Source: Chamaea fasciata (lineage: Eukaryota; Chordata; Aves; Passeriformes; Sylviidae). Taken from it: a stretch of DNA of 64,000 nucleotides. The DNA lies in contig JARCOQ010000008.1 in the NCBI GenBank assembly GCA_029207755.1, positions 24,727,021 to 24,791,020 of the forward strand, read 5' to 3'. Both the position numbers and the translations under genes were made by a program. The notes beneath the pieces were generated by a model that saw only the letters and a program-made list of their open reading frames with translations, did no database searches and was not told the DNA's origin. Positions 1 through 15,100 of this stretch are shown piece after piece; within the stretch, counting starts at the first letter, position 1, and each line of letters starts with the position of its first letter.

Positions 1-81
1 CCTGTGACAATCCAGATGTACACAAGCCAAAGCCCATTCAGCCTCTCCCAGGGATCACCAATATTCTTTCAGGTCAATTAC

Positions 82-178
82 CTTAGGACAGTAATTAGTT
101 GACTCAGCTGTTTCGGAGAAATTGGCTTCTGAAAGACCAGCTTCACCCAGCACTTTGATCTTCTCCTGAATCATTGGC
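82..178 (-). CDS. SMARCAL1: SMARCAL1 coding exon 15 (last one inside the window)
   Basis: 97 nt, acceptor ATCACTCCCAG, donor AAG|GTAATT. It encodes [20 protein letters not shown], then [12 protein letters not shown]. It ends in phase 0. Compared with the human protein, about 80-100 C-terminal residues should follow in one more exon to the left of position 1. Too short for ORF-length searches. Confidence 0.9.
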
Positions 179-3100
179 CTGGGAGTGATAAACAGATATT
201 ACTGAAAGGAAAAAAACCCAAGGACACTTCTTCATTTACTATGTGTAGATTAAAAATAGATACAACTGGTTATAAAGATGGCTTTTCTACCAAGCTTTGT
301 TGGTTCCTTAACTTGTCCTGCTCTTGGTTATAATCACTGTATGCTGTCTTGAGATACCAATCAATTAAATTGGTAACAATTAGAGGATTCTGGGCTATAA
401 ATATTTGGAGAACACATTCAACAGAGAAACTGGCTGATTGAGGCCACACCAATGGTATGAAGTCAGACCAAAAACATGCAGCTAAAAGGGCCTCTTAGTA
501 GCCTGTGTGCTCAGTCTCCAAGCCAAGCAGTGGTAAATTCCAACAACAGATGCATCAGCATTTCAAGGAAAACTCCCAATGTACAGCAGGAGGAAGAATC
601 CATCACTGGCACATGAGGCTGAGAGGTCCCGGCCACACCTGCACACTGGACACTGAAAGATGCCAAGGCCACAGCACAATTAATGCATTTACCAAATAGC
701 CTCATCCTCTTGTTCTTTTTCTTGTCTTTAAAAAGATGCCACTGTCCTTTCGAGAGCCATATTTCTTCCCCATTAAGCACTAATGACTGCACACACAGCA
801 TTTCACAAATAAAGGCAGAATTACTGTCATTAACTTTCCATGAGATTTGGGTGATACATCAGCTTCCAGATCCTTGCATTGTAGGGTTATAATTACTTGC
901 CATCATGATACTCTGGGAACTGCACAAGTTCACGTAGTTCATTCATTCCTTTAAACAAGGTAATAAAGATGGAATTTTGGACTTTAAATGAAGCAGCTGG
1001 TGGCTAATTTCTTTTCATCATTTGCAGGTCAGCTCCCTTGCAGCACTAAAGATTCCTCAGATCCTGCCCACCCCCAGATGTTAGATTCCCCAGCTCCAAG
1101 GACTAATGTCCACTTTCACTGCAGCCAAAAAGCCTCATACCACAACTATCCAAAGGTGGGTCAATAGCACCTTTTTAACCAATCTAAAGGGCTCACTAAA
1201 GAGCAAGAGCAAGGCAACAGTGCAGTCCTCCACAGTTCCCTGTCCAAGCACATAGTAGCCAGGATTGCTCCTCAGAACTGATCTACAATACAGTGAACCA
1301 TCTCCAGTGTCTGCTGACTTTGTTTGAAAGTCTCAGCACTTACAGTACCCTAGCACAGGAATGTTCTGAGCTGTTATCTAATTCCTCCTCCTTACATGGA
1401 GACTGTGAAGATTTTAGATACATCACCTCTCTCAAAATTTCTAAGAGCCCTTTCTTTGTCAGGTAACTACTTTTACTGCTCCTGCTTGTCAGCCACTCAG
1501 TCATGTCCACTGCAGCCAGGCCATGTCACCAGCTTGCAGCAGCCCTGCCACATATTGATCCTCCCCTCACAGGCCGTGGAAATCAGCACTAGCAATAACC
1601 CCTCACACCACAGATGTGACAAACAGTGGGAACACATGTCAGGAAAACCACAGTGTCTTTCTCTCTTCTTACCATAAGTAGTCATCTGCTGTGCCTTTAG
1701 CCACCAGGTAGTGAACATTAACAGAGCTGGTCTGTCCAATTCGGTGTGCCCGATCTTCTGCTTGGATCAAAATCTTAACGTAAAAACATGACAAATAAAA
1801 AGTGAAAACTGCAATATCTGAGAAACAGTGTAAGCACCACAGAACAGAAGATCTCACTTCTTCTGCTTAAAAAACTCTTCTTATCTGGATCCTGTTTAGA
1901 TCTGTATTCCCAAACAGACTAAGCCAAGAAGTAATCTGGTACACCAGGTTCCCAAAAGGCACTGAACAGTTTTCCAAAGTACAAGGTCAGCACTGATGAT
2001 GGACCCTTTCGGGTCTTGGCTGGGCAAACCCTTAAGAGCTCTGTCAAATTAAGACAGAAGCGTGTTTCCCTTTTGTGCCACCTTCCCCTGCCAGCAAGCC
2101 GTGTAAACCAGCCTCACAGGTTCAAGCCCAGGCACCTGTGGTTGCAGAGCCAGCAGACATCAGAAAAAGAGACAAACCCTAGAGAAAGTTGCCTGCCCAT
2201 TACATCTCTTAATCACATCCAACCCGTTCCCTCCAGGACACTTACCCCTGGGTTCCAGAAGAGCTCTGCAAACACCACCAGATCTGCAGCAGACAATGTC
2301 AGGCCCATGTTTGCAGCAGTAAGGGAAAGGACAGCCACAGCCTGCTTCTCTGATAACTGGAACTTCTGGCACAGAGACTGCCGCTCAGCTGAAGATGTAG
2401 AGCCATCGATGCGAATGTGCTCAATGTGCTGTGAAAAGGCAGAAGATGCTGTTTAGGGACCTGGTCTCCCCTTTCTTGTATACTCCTTCCATGTTTTAGT
2501 GGATTCCATGTCCAGTGCTGCCACTGAGCAAAGCCACCAGTGGCACTGTGGGTTATGGTCCAGAATGTTACCTTAAACCATTCTTCACACTGCCCCAAGC
2601 ATGATGCAGCATGCTTTAGAAGCATCCATGGAAATATCACATGAAAAGTTAGACAAACAAGAGAAGCAAAGAGAAATGATTGGCAGGTCTATCAAGTCTC
2701 CCTACAGTATCTTAGTTCAAAAATGTAAGAGCACCACAGAGGTAAAGGCTGGCAAGGATGGTGGGCTTGGGTAGTCTCATTCTCCCTCTGAGGAAAGCTT
2801 CAAGAACAGTGGCAACACAGGGTAACATTCCTCCAAGAATTCACAAGCTCCAGGGCAGACAGTGGAATTAAAGAACATTAAATACAGTAAAAGCCATTCA
2901 GCTAATACAAAGTGGATGCTGTGAGGCATTCACCCTGACAGCTCGGCTCCCTTGGTGAAGGGCACAGTCAGAAGCACAGCAAGCAGAAATCATCTCTGAC
3001 ACTAACTGTCGTAAACTATCTGACCAGCCATAAATCCAGAGGGCTGTTCAACAGCTTTGAAGCTGGAACAGTGATAAAGTTAAGACAAATCAGTCACTTA

Positions 3101-6100
3101 CTTTCTTCTCCAGCTCTGCAACTACTGCATCCAGCATTATCTTGTGATGAGCAAACACCAGGAATTTATTATTCCCACTTTCCAGTAACTCCAGGATGTA
3201 TTCTCTACATGAAAAAGGAAAAACACCAAAACACTATAAGATTACATGCTGAGGAAATACAGACTTTGCACACAACAAATTTTGAAGATACTGCCCATCT
3301 ATACACTAACACAAAGAAACAGGCTAGCATAAAAGCTGCAGTAAAGTGCAAGTAGGAAGTCAAGTCTTCTATAAATTAAAATACAGAAAGGAAAATTCCC
3401 TCATTTTTTTCTTCACCACAGGCACACAAGCTGCCTACATTATACTTGGGTGTCAAAGAGAATCAGTTTATTATATCCTACTTGGAATATGCCATCCCAG
3501 GCTAGTTGACTGAAGGTCATCTATACTTAATTACAATCTCACTCACCTATCTGTATTTCTAACTTCTGCACAATCACAATACACTAAAATAATCTGTATG
3601 CAGCTAAACTTCCTGGGTTAACTTGGGATTGGTTTTATATCAGAAGAAAACACCTCTAAACACACTGATTAGAAAAAAAACCCTTTTCTTGCAAAGGTTC
3701 CCCCTGACAAGTTACTCCAGCTTAAGTATCTAAATTTGTCAGCTATTTCGAGGAGTTTTCCACATGCATGTAGGCTAATGGCCAATGAGAGGCAACAAGA
3801 CTCCTTTTAAAGGACTTAAATGGAAACATCTAGCTTTTCCCATGTACTAGCAGCACAGCTACAGAACGCACTTCTACGTGGCAACCTGTATTACAGTCAG
3901 GTTAACTGGAGCCTGAGGAACGCCTATAAGCCCATGCAGATTAGGCCTTTTTTTTTTTCTCTGGAACAGAAAAGTTGTTGAGAAGATCAGGAATACCAAG
4001 ACCTTTGCTAAAGTCAACACATCTTAGGTCAGCAGCAACTGTTACAAAGGACCAAGAAGGACTCCTAGCAGTTTGCAGGGTTCATGTCATCCAGATCCCC
4101 ATGACATGACAGTATTTTTAACAAAGAAATCTGGGAGAGAAGTGGGACTGCTGTATTTTAAAACAAATATCAAAGCAAACATTCAGAGTAGTAAGCAGAT
4201 GCCAACCAACACATCATAATTATTTTATATTTCATTCCCACATTCTATTTAACAAATGACAAGTCATTTCAATGGAAACAATGGAAGGTAAGTCATTAAG
4301 GATAGGACACGGAAAGTGCTGCTGATGATAGGACAGTACCATTGGTTAGATGCTACTGTACCTTAGCAACTTGTAGTAACTGATATTTTAAATACTACGA
4401 AACCCCAGGAAAAAATGGACTACTTCCTACAGGAAAGTCAAATAAATGGCACTTTATGGTTTTATATTCAGTTCACACTTGCAACTGAAATAAAAAGAAG
4501 AAAGTCTTCTAACTGTTCACTAACATAAAAGGAAGAAACTCTTCTACAGAAATAAATGCTGGGACTATGAAGTGCAGTTCTGTGCCAAACAAATTTTGCA
4601 GCAAGGTCTATGACTGTGAAATCACACAGTGCACATCAGTTGGTCCTTACATTCAGAGAGCTGTGGAAAGTAAACCATTTTCATATTATTACCATACTAC
4701 CTATTAGAAAGTTATGCTATGACCTAAAGCAACTCCTCTGCAGTTCCAGCAAAAAGGCAAAGGATGAAAGGGCACAGAAAGAAATTACTTCCAGGGAAGA
4801 GAGAGTTAAAAGCACACCTGTGGTACAAAACTTTTACTGAGATCCCATGTGAGCCCTGTGGAAGAGCCAAGAACTTCAATAGGAGCTGTGTGATTCCTAA
4901 AGCAACTAAAGCTCTGCCCATCTCATAAGCTTTTTGGTTCAGGATTCCTGCTGCAGCAGAACTGCAGCATTTGTTTTCTGAAATTCAGTTTATGTTTTTA
5001 ATTTCATTATTCCCCCGCTTCTTAGTTTGAAAAAGGGTCCAGACCAGGGAATTTGATCCTAGTCCCAAACACAAAGTCATTTTAAATGGTTCAAATGACA
5101 GTTTAGATTTGCATCTGGAATGAAATTAGAAGACTTACTCAGCCAAAGAACCCCAAGAGAAGAAAACGTTTAGTGCCATTGTAATTACAAACAAGTTTTT
5201 CTAGACTGACTTGAGGCTATGCTTCATGTCCCTGCACTGTTATCTCAAAGGCACTGTCTCCCTGTTCTCAGCAGAAAACCACATTTTACTGGGCAAGAAT
5301 GAAGCAGTGACACGGAGCTTACACGACTGAGCGGATTTTAGCTTCTGCTGTTTTGCTGAAGAAGACAAGAAGAGCTTCCTTCTGCTGCTGTTTCTGTAGA
5401 AGGAAGACATAAACAAATTTGAGTCTCAAAAATGCCTTTTCTCTTTCTTGCTTACAGATCTGGTGTTTCTGCTGCTGCCAGTAAACACTTTGCTAGGAAA
5501 AAAGTCAGCCTAAAAAAGCACAACAATAGAGGCCGGGAAGGGAAGTCTCCTACTCACCATTAGGTACTGCAGATACACAGCCCTGACACCTCCCTTCCTA
5601 CCTCCCACTCAACTCCTACCAGTTGGATGACAAGCGTATCACAAGTGCAGTTTTAGTTGAGAAAGCGTGTCCCAACTAAAATGGCAAGGAAAAACCCCAA
5701 AGTTCTTACAGAACTGTATTAGCAACTTAGGAGCCTAGAACATGCCTTTTCCACCCATACAAGGAAAACAATCAAGAAAAGCAAAAAATAAACGCTTCAC
5801 ATTTTTGGCTACTGCTCTGTTCACAACACAACTCAAACAAGGCTGTTTTTGTAGGCTGAATGAGGTAACAAGGCTAGACAGGAGAGTAAGTAGAGAGGCA
5901 GAGGATATGAAAGACAGTTAGAAATTACTAAAAAGAGAGAAAACAAAAGAGAGGAAATGGTATTTCACACAAAGGGACACAGTAGACCACTTAGATCAAA
6001 AGCAAATCAAGCTCAGCTCGTTTTGATTGTGCTGTACACTCATTTAAAACTGTGCCTTCACATGAGGTGTGGCTCTGACCCTTGGAACTCAGGGTACTGC

Positions 6101-9100
6101 TTTTTCACAAAAAAGTTTTTTAAAATAAAACCACATGAAATAGCAATGGCTCATTGCAAAAATAAGTTTCTGACTTACAGTTTCATATGCTTTGGCCATC
6201 TTCTTTGCTTCAGCTGCCAATGCAGCTTTGGTCTTGGCACTAATGCCTTCTGGAGCCACCACAACCATTTTGCGTTGCTTTGCTGGAAGCTGGGAAAGCA
6301 CATCTGATTTCAGACGTCGGATCATGATGGACTGTTCCAGCAAAATTTTCAGTTCAGTTAAGTTGGACGATCCAGAGTAGTCCCAACCCCATGGCATCTG
6401 GGAAAGATCAAAGCAGTTATTAGTGTCATACCTGTAAGAGACTGCGCTGCATACAATCCAAAAGCAGAATAAATTTCCAGGGAATGTGGACAAGGCAAGA
6501 ACTTAACGGTCAGCAGGAGATTTGACAAAAATGGCAATAAGGTAGAAGCATACAAACTAACCCACTCAACATGAAAAGGTTACTTACAAGCTTCCCTTCT
6601 TCCTACTTACAAGAGCTGAGGGAGGTTCAGGGAAGACGACTATGCAGAAAGGTGGCAGGGATCCCTACTCCAGCCCTGTGCCCTGATATTCCCTCTCACA
6701 CGACAAGGTGTTGCTGCTCTCCACCTGCAGCTTTGAGCAGGCCAAAAGAACTCACTGCAGTTCTGTGCATGCACATTTATCTCAGCTCTAATCAGAAAGA
6801 CACAAAAATATTCTCTAACAGCATGAGGACAAACATTCTTAACCCAAATGCCTTTACAGAGCTGTTACACTTGTCTGACATGCTAGGTCAGAACTGCCTG
6901 TGCTCCACTGTGACCTGACTCCTGCTCTGCTTCCTGACATACTCGATTTCTGCCATTACTGTGTTTGGCTCAGACTCAAGCAAACCAGAAATAAACTGTG
7001 GCTCAGAAGACATCACTCCAAACATTGTCTCTTCAAAGCATCATCACTTGGAAGCTCCTCTGAACAAGCCATTCATTTACTCCTCCTTGAAGCACCCCCC
7101 TCTGAACCTGGCTTATCCTCCAAGATCCTGTGTGCAGGCAATATACACCTGTTCAACTAAGCTTAGCTCATCACTTCTCCTACCAGCCTATCTTTTGTTC
7201 CCTGAGAAAGAACAGTGGCATCAAAATTGGTACATTCCACAAAAGAAGCACCTTTCAAACAACTGTCTTTCAGAGAAGAGACCAATACAGTTTTAATGGT
7301 GAAGCAAGGGAAAAAAAGAAACCTTTCTGCTGCAATTTCACATGTAAATATAGGGAATACAGCTACAGGAATACCGAAAATCGAAGTGGAGAGAGCGGTG
7401 AAATCTTTCTCACAGCTCTAGTTCTAAATAGTATTGGCAGTATCCAAAAATACAACCTCTGGTCTTGGAATAACAATCCAAAGTAAGCCACTACATATTC
7501 CCTCCTGAAATGCATATAATGGAGATGTGAGGAGCCTCATCACCTTGATCAGCTACATAAATTGATAAAATAGATTTAACCTTAAAAATCTGTACTGATT
7601 TTGTCTTTCCCAAGAGAAAACTGCTACAACACATAAATGGAAATAAAAGAGAAAGAAGCCCCTAAGTATTCACTGCATCCTCCATCCTCTCCTAGAATGC
7701 ATGAGACAAAAAAAAAAAAAAAATCATACTAGCTATAAGGTTAGTCATGCTACTGACTGTATTAAGGGGTGGAGGAGGGGAGGGGAGAGGGGAATTTATT
7801 TTGCCAAAATATGCATCTGGCTTTGATCCGTAACATTCCAGAACACATGCGTCCAACTGTGATTTTCTTACTAAAGTGTTACAGCATCTTCCATGAGTCA
7901 GTAAACTTATTACAGTGCTAGCAGGAGCTGCCAACTCTTACAAATTAAGAGCATGTGCTCAGATAGAAACTACCTAATATTTGCCAACATCAGCCAGTTT
8001 GAAAAATGAATTCACAGCATGTATTTTGGGAAACAGTCTTGGGATATCTTGTAAATAACAGGTGACATTTCACTTGCTGCATTGTTAAAAGTACAGATAC
8101 TGGGAGGTTGAATTAATAAAAAATTACAAACTTTCATTTGCAATTTTCTGTCATAAAATCTTGAAACAGAATCTAGTCAGACTAGTTTTAAATTGAATGG
8201 ATCAGTGACTAAGACTAGAAACTAGTTTATTTGCTGTTTTCTATTTTTTTAAAATCAATTAGCCCAAATCTGCAGCTGCTTAAAGGCTCCTTAGTTACCC
8301 TGCCCCTTTAAAAAATTCGAGGGGGCAAGATCTGATAAGAATAGGCTCCTTTCACCAGTTATGGCCACATTTGTTTGGGGATTATTTTTCCCCATTTTTG
8401 TTTCCATGGCTTTCAAGGCAAGAGAAACTACTGCATTCATGTCTCGCTGCACAATCTAGACCCCCTCCGCTTAAGAACTTTCAGAATGTTACTCTGCAGA
8501 GAAACTTTCTCAAAAAAAGACATATTATCATGCAGAAAGAAGAAAGGAAAAAGCCTCCACATTGTGAAAAAAAATTACAGTGTTGTTTGCAGAGTCCCAG
8601 TGCGTCACCTTCCCCCAGAAGTACCTTCCTGGCGTCACAGTAGCGCAGGCCAAAGGAGTGGAACTGTGGGAAGAAGGTTGGCTGCACAGCCGCAATCTGC
8701 GTGTAGAGCTCCGCTGGCCGAGACATGGCCGGTGTTCCCGAAAGCAGGATCACCCTCTTGGCAGCCTGGGAAAACCAAGCAGGGCATCATTATCATACAG
8801 CTCACCACAGAGCAGAACTTGAGAAGTCACCCCAGTCCTGAAAGAAAATCCCAGACCACCCTGTGAAAGTACCCTAAATGGAGGAGTGCTTCACTTTCAC
8901 AGGTGCTTTCAGCTACCACTGCCTCAAGATGTTCAAGGACAATGCTTCAAACTTCCAGGGAGTAGGAAAAGCCACATGGTTTCTTAATAGCCATCCACAT
9001 GCTCTAAAAGAAGGGTATATCCATTTTTACTACAGTACTTTCTGAATCACCGTTTACCCACTAGACACATTAGTATCTTATGCCTGGCTCCACTTTTCAT

Positions 9101-12100
9101 TTGGCATCAGCTATCACAGGAAAATGACACACCCTCGCAGGTACATCCCCACCTCCAAAATAAATTCTCTCATAAGAAACCTGCCACAGCAAGCCATAAG
9201 CAGACTGTCTTTCCCAAAGCAGAAGAGATACAAAGAAGGAGGACTTTTTTCTTACTTTTTTGTTCATTTTTTTTTAAAATTACACTAGCAAGGAGGAAAA
9301 AATGAAGCTCTCTGAAGAAGGGCCAGAAGAATATCTGATAGCCAATGGTGAGTGTAGGCACAGCTGGCTGGATGCTAGAACACGAGAGAATAAATACAAA
9401 TCATGTAAGAAGACTGTAAAATTTGTTGTAGGGGAGACAGGAAGAGGACGGAGAGCCTGGATCTAAAGTAGGTATTCCTGAGAAGTCAGGGAAAAAATTA
9501 CACCATAGACATTAAAGTCTCCAAGATACACTTCTACCTTCATACTACCACTATTATCTAATTCTATTATTGGATATAAGCTATGAATTTCTACTGCTAT
9601 AAATTCACATATTGTAGTTAAATTACATGTGCCTTGCAATTTCCTACATGGTTTAATGCAGGTTCATTAGAATAACAAAAAGATTGTTGAGTGACATCTG
9701 TACCAACAGCTCATTCACATTTAAATGAAAAAGAAAATTAAATTCTTTTATCATTTCACTGAGATCAACAAGTCACCCAGATCTATTCAGCTGTTTCATC
9801 CACTTACCAACCAAATCTGGTGGAAAAAGAGTTCCGGAAATTAATTTCAAGACTCTATCAGCTATTTTTATATAGGCTGTGATCAAGGTGGGACTTGCCT
9901 TCTTGAATAATCCCTATTAAACCGACCAGAGGGATATGTGATCACCACCAGGATCAGACAATTTCCATAAACATTTAAAACAGCAGAATAGTTACTGAAT
10001 TAAGTAAGAGGAGAGGTCAAACATTTGAGCATGTCAGAAGGTGAGAGTTTGCACAAGACAGGTGCTGATGCTACTCAGAAGAGGAAGGTGTCACAGGGAC
10101 CAGAGATACCAGATCCCATGACAAAACAGTGATCAAGCAGAAATTAGATCATTTTTTAAAATTAAAGTAACACTAGAGGACAACTGAACAGAACCTAGAC
10201 AGTATCTGACACCTAGCAGAAACCTTTGAAGAGGAAGCTGACACTACCCTGAGAAATCTGTGGAAAAGCAAGACAAGCAAGTCCCACAAGTGCAAGAAAC
10301 CTCCAAATTAAACTTGTTCCTCATGGACCAACAGAAGGTTAACTGCCAGAAAAAGGGAAGCATGAAGGCATGGATGACAGACATCTCATGTAAGAAAACT
10401 CTGGATCAAGCTAAAGCAAGAACACACTCAAAACAGACCAGGGACATAATAAATGCAACATAAACCCAACCATGTTGAAAGGGTTTATGCAGTTCTCAAG
10501 GTTCGTGCTTCTCAGAGAGTGTTCCCTGCAAGATGCACAAGATGAAGTTGGAACACTAATTCCCCAGTAGTCAAAACAATTATTCAGGCTCCTTCCCCAG
10601 TCCCTAAATAGGTGTCAAAAGAGAGGATCACAAAGTTACAGGTTATTTGAATTCTAAACTTGTTCAGCTGCTGCTTTGCTGTGTGTAACTTATTTCTGAA
10701 AAGACAAGGTATCCAACCACTGCAAGCTCTTACCAAGGGCTGTGACACGTCCTCTAATTAACCATTTAAATCAAACTGAAAAGTAAAAAAAATAAAAGAA
10801 AATAACAACAACAACAACAAAATCAACCAAACAAACAAATCTCCAAAGACATTAACTCTACAAGAGCTGTGAAGAACTTCAGAAATTAATTCCAGAAAAT
10901 TGCATGGAACATAGGTGGTCTAACTCATTATCCCAAAGGTCCCTTTCAGTTTTAAAACCCGTGACAGATGGAGCTCAGGAAAGAACAGAAGAAAAAAAAA
11001 AAATCCTAGGACGACAAATTTCCAAGTGTTGAAGGCTGACTTAAATTCTGGATGAAAGAAATGGCTTTGATTCCCTTTTCTTTTTCTAGTGGCAACTCAT
11101 TTTGAATAGATGCCAATAAAGATTTGCTCCTGCAGAGAAGTCTCTGCTGATCACTGCTTAATTCTTGTTTCCTGCTGAACCTTCTGTGCTGCCAAGAGTG
11201 AGCACGTAGCCTCCTTCTTCAAAGGTCTGTAACAATAATATGGAACAACATCACAGAAAATAAGATTGCAGGGGCCAGAAAGGACTTTCTAACAAAATCA
11301 GATCTTGTAATCAAATGATACATATTTCTACATAGATGAACTAATATTAGCTGCTCATGCATTTAGGCATGAAGTTCACAGAACTGGTGGAGACCTGGTC
11401 TGCAGTTCTCATTTACTAAGTAGCCTAAGACAAATGTGGCTTTGTAGCATTACACAATACACCAGCGAGAATTAATTCCACAGCTGTGAAAACATTTACA
11501 AAAGTCACTTTTGAAAGTCAAAGAATAATTTATGAAATGATGGCACTTACTTTAGAGGTCAAGACCCAGCAACCAACCATTCAAAGGGGAGCAGGTGAGG
11601 CGAAGGGGTTATGTGACAGACAAATAATTGAACACACAAAGAGCCTCATTAACATACAATGACTGTCTCTGTGTTAAGTGAATTTCACAGCAGGAGCTCT
11701 GCCATATGCTATCAGACTGACATACTTTTTAAAATAAGTGTGGCTGGTTCTGGCTGTACAATTACTCGTGTCCCCAGTTTTTGCTTACTGTGTCATTTTA
11801 AACTGCTTAGCTTAAGAATAGCTTATCCTGCAAAATGAAAAATCTGAGAAGGACCATAATAAAATAATCACCTGATGAAACAGAAGATGTGATAAAGGGA
11901 AGGAGTAGCAGCTGCTTTGAGGAGTCTGTTTCTCTTCTTGGGCAATAGATTGGGCTCTGCATTTCCTAAGATGATCCTACAGTAATTATTCCAAAAAATA
12001 TAAATACTTTCCCTATTGTTAACCAACATGTAGACAGACAATGTGTGTCAAACAGCAGTGATAAGCTATGACTGAAACAAATTAACCTGCCTTCCTATTC

Positions 12101-15100
12101 CAAGAAGGAAAAAAAATTGGAAGGTAAGAGCAGATCTGAAGATGAAGCCCTAAGGGCCCACAGCTTCTTCAGTTTTAAGATAAAGTTCCTTCTCTCAGCA
12201 GGTGACAATAAGGAAAGGTTTATTTATCTAATCCAAACAGATTTGTAACACCTAAAGACAGCTGCTGTTTATTTCGTGACAGAAACAGAAATTTTTGTCT
12301 TCCCTCCTCACCTTCCACCTTCAGCATGAACCTGTTTCTCTCCACTATTCTCAAGTTGCTCTAGGGCACCAAGCATAAAGGCTTTAGATTCCAGCCACAC
12401 AGTGTATTTGGACTCCCATAACAAAACCGAAGACCTTTAATCCTGCAAACATCAGGATGTGCATCAGACTATTAACTGCAGCTCAATGGGAACAATCAAA
12501 TTAGTAATATTATCCGTGTGTTGGAGTGCAATGCTGATAGAGACCACAAAGAATATAAGAACATTTAATGCCACTGGAATTTTCGATTAGATAGTACCTT
12601 TTATTTCTCAGTTTTCAATGTAATTCTTCACTACTTCCTGTCATGCTTCAAAAAAACTCATCCATTTTCCACTGGAACCTTCCCTAGTTTCCATGCCTTG
12701 CAGTACTCCATGAAGTAAAGACCATGCAGTACCTTGGCTGGTCAAAACAAGTAGAATCCTTTCCACTCTGGTCCCCAAGAGATCCCACTACAGATCAGTG
12801 AAAAGCTTCGGTTTTGTTTGTTTCTTCTCCATCCACATCCCTGAGGCTTTGCTGGTTTAAGGATATTGGTAGTATGTATACTCCCTCTCCTAAGTTTATG
12901 TCTCTCAGCCAGTCTCATCTTAGAAGGAAAAAACAAAATGCTTACAAGAAATGTAATACTCTTGATACTTTCTGCCTCTGAGGAAAGCGGATGAAGGGCA
13001 GAGGTAAAGGGAACAACCAGTATTGTCAGTATGCCCAGGACAACTTAGTCCCAAACATGAAACTACAGAAAACAGCAAGATGACAAGTAGGTCCCATTAC
13101 GAATTGACACAGCTTTGAATCAGGGGGAAGGACATGCCAGGCCTAGCCAGGCCTTTTTGTGACTCAACCACAGCCCAACAGTATGAAGCTATTCTCACTC
13201 TGAAGTGCATGGAAACAAGACACAAAAACCACTTTGAACTCAGCAGCCCCTGGCCCCTGAGTACTGTGAGAGGTGCTGCAGCTGGGGACAAATCTCAGGC
13301 AGCTGCCAGCATAGACCTGCTGGTGTGAAAGCTGGCTGACTTTGAAAGCAGAATTTTTGCCACATGACCAAACATCAAAGGACTGTTTTCTACTACAGCT
13401 TTCAACCCAACCTTCTCCATAATTCTGCAGGGATGCACACAGACTGTGTGCAAACTCCACCACCTCCTTTCACAGAGGCAGACAGAGCATTCTCCCCCAT
13501 GTACAAGTCTGCACACCCACAAATTTGCACATCCACTGGAATATGAAGGGAATAAGAAATATGGCCTAAACATCTTACTGCTACTATTTCACCCTTACTG
13601 CTCATGCAATTATAAGTTTCTCTCAAAGTTCAGTCCGCTAACGGTAAGTTTGGCATAACATGTCTATATATTTACTCTAAACTACTGACAACCTGGGGCA
13701 AGCCATGAGGCAGCGAGCACAGCCACTGCATACATCCAGCCATTAAAAAATTTCTTCCTCTGTCTCAGGTAAAACTTTTCTGAATCTGTCAGGGTGGCAG
13801 CTAAGTATGTCACAAAAGATACTGAGTGCTGCACACAAAATTTGCTTTTGTTAATATTAAAAAAAAGTCTAAAAATTCCCAACCGGCAGACTTAGGTGAC
13901 ATGTTTAATACATGACTTTGCTTGACAATTCCATACCACACTTGCTCTGCAAAATATACAAGAGAGCAGGAAAAGATGAATTATGACTGAATGGCTAAAA
14001 ACACCACTTCATTTTGAAAACCGGTGTTATGGTTTAGGTTTGCTTGTTTGAGTTATGGTACTATTTGTGTGGTGGTTTTATATTTGTTGAATTTGTCTGC
14101 TAACAGGGAGATAGGATTTTGAGAGAAAAAAGGCAAAGGGTCAGTATCAGATATGAAAACTAAAACAAGGCTTTAAATGCTGTAACCATGAGCTAAAGAT
14201 TTGAGAGGTGGAGATTCAGTTTGGCTATCTAACAAGACAAATTAGAAACTAATATCCAAGGTGTGTAATCTTAATTATCAAAGTACTAACTTAATCCAAT
14301 TACTGTGCAGTTCTGTATAAACACTTGCAACAATTTATGTATTTTATTCATTATTCAAATGGAGAAGTCAAAAGAGCAGATCTTATCAAAATAAAAAAAA
14401 TTAATTAAGTATGGATAGAACTGACAAACATTTCTGTCTCCAGAACATTTTAACTTAGATCTGTCCGGTGTCATTGTGGACTCATAAATCTTTGCAGCAT
14501 GTAAGGATCACATTTCCAAGTAGATTTCTTTTTTTTCTGTCCCTAAAAGTCAGTTCAAGCTTTTATGCTTTAGGACATTGAGATCCTCACAGGAAATACC
14601 AGCAACTATGGCCATTTCCAATAGTATAAAGTAGTATTATGCTAAAAGTTAGAAGTGGCAATGCTTAGAAGGTAGACTAGTAAGGCATGAGTTAGCTCCA
14701 AGGGCTCTGGTTACAGCACTGGCACAGCTGCACTGACCTGAAGGCAGGGACTGAAGTACTGAAGCAGTTTTACGTCTCAAGGACTTGCCTACGGTTACAT
14801 CTTTTTCTGGTCTCTTCTAAGAGCCCTATTGCTGCTCAAATCCTTCTAAGATAGAGAAGGCAAGAATAAGAATATTATCCTCAGCAGTGTGTTTAGCCAC
14901 ACCCCTTATTCAGTAATTTCAAGGTATCACATAAAATAATGAAAAACTCCCATTTCTACCCCACTGCAGGTATCACACAGTATAATTGTTAAATTCAGTA
15001 TTCAAGTGATGAAAGCTCCTAATATTCTGGCAATTCTTTCAAATACAAAAACATTGGTGTGATGTGATATGTTGTGCCAGTAGTGACCACAGCATCACTC

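Larger units (their letters stand above)
179..8624 (-). other. SMARCAL1 introns between coding exons 9 and 15
   Basis: Introns 179-1672, 1774-2245, 2429-3101, 3205-5322, 5394-6178 and 6398-8624 contain AT-rich sequence with short homopolymer runs (for example the A run near 7710-7725). I see no other gene, no intact mobile element and no conserved frame on either strand. Bases 1-81 are the start of the intron after coding exon 15. Confidence 0.7.

Noticed and set aside
10915..10975. CR1 3' end in the long SMARCAL1 intron
   Set aside because: Only a short, weak resemblance; not enough to annotate as a mobile element.
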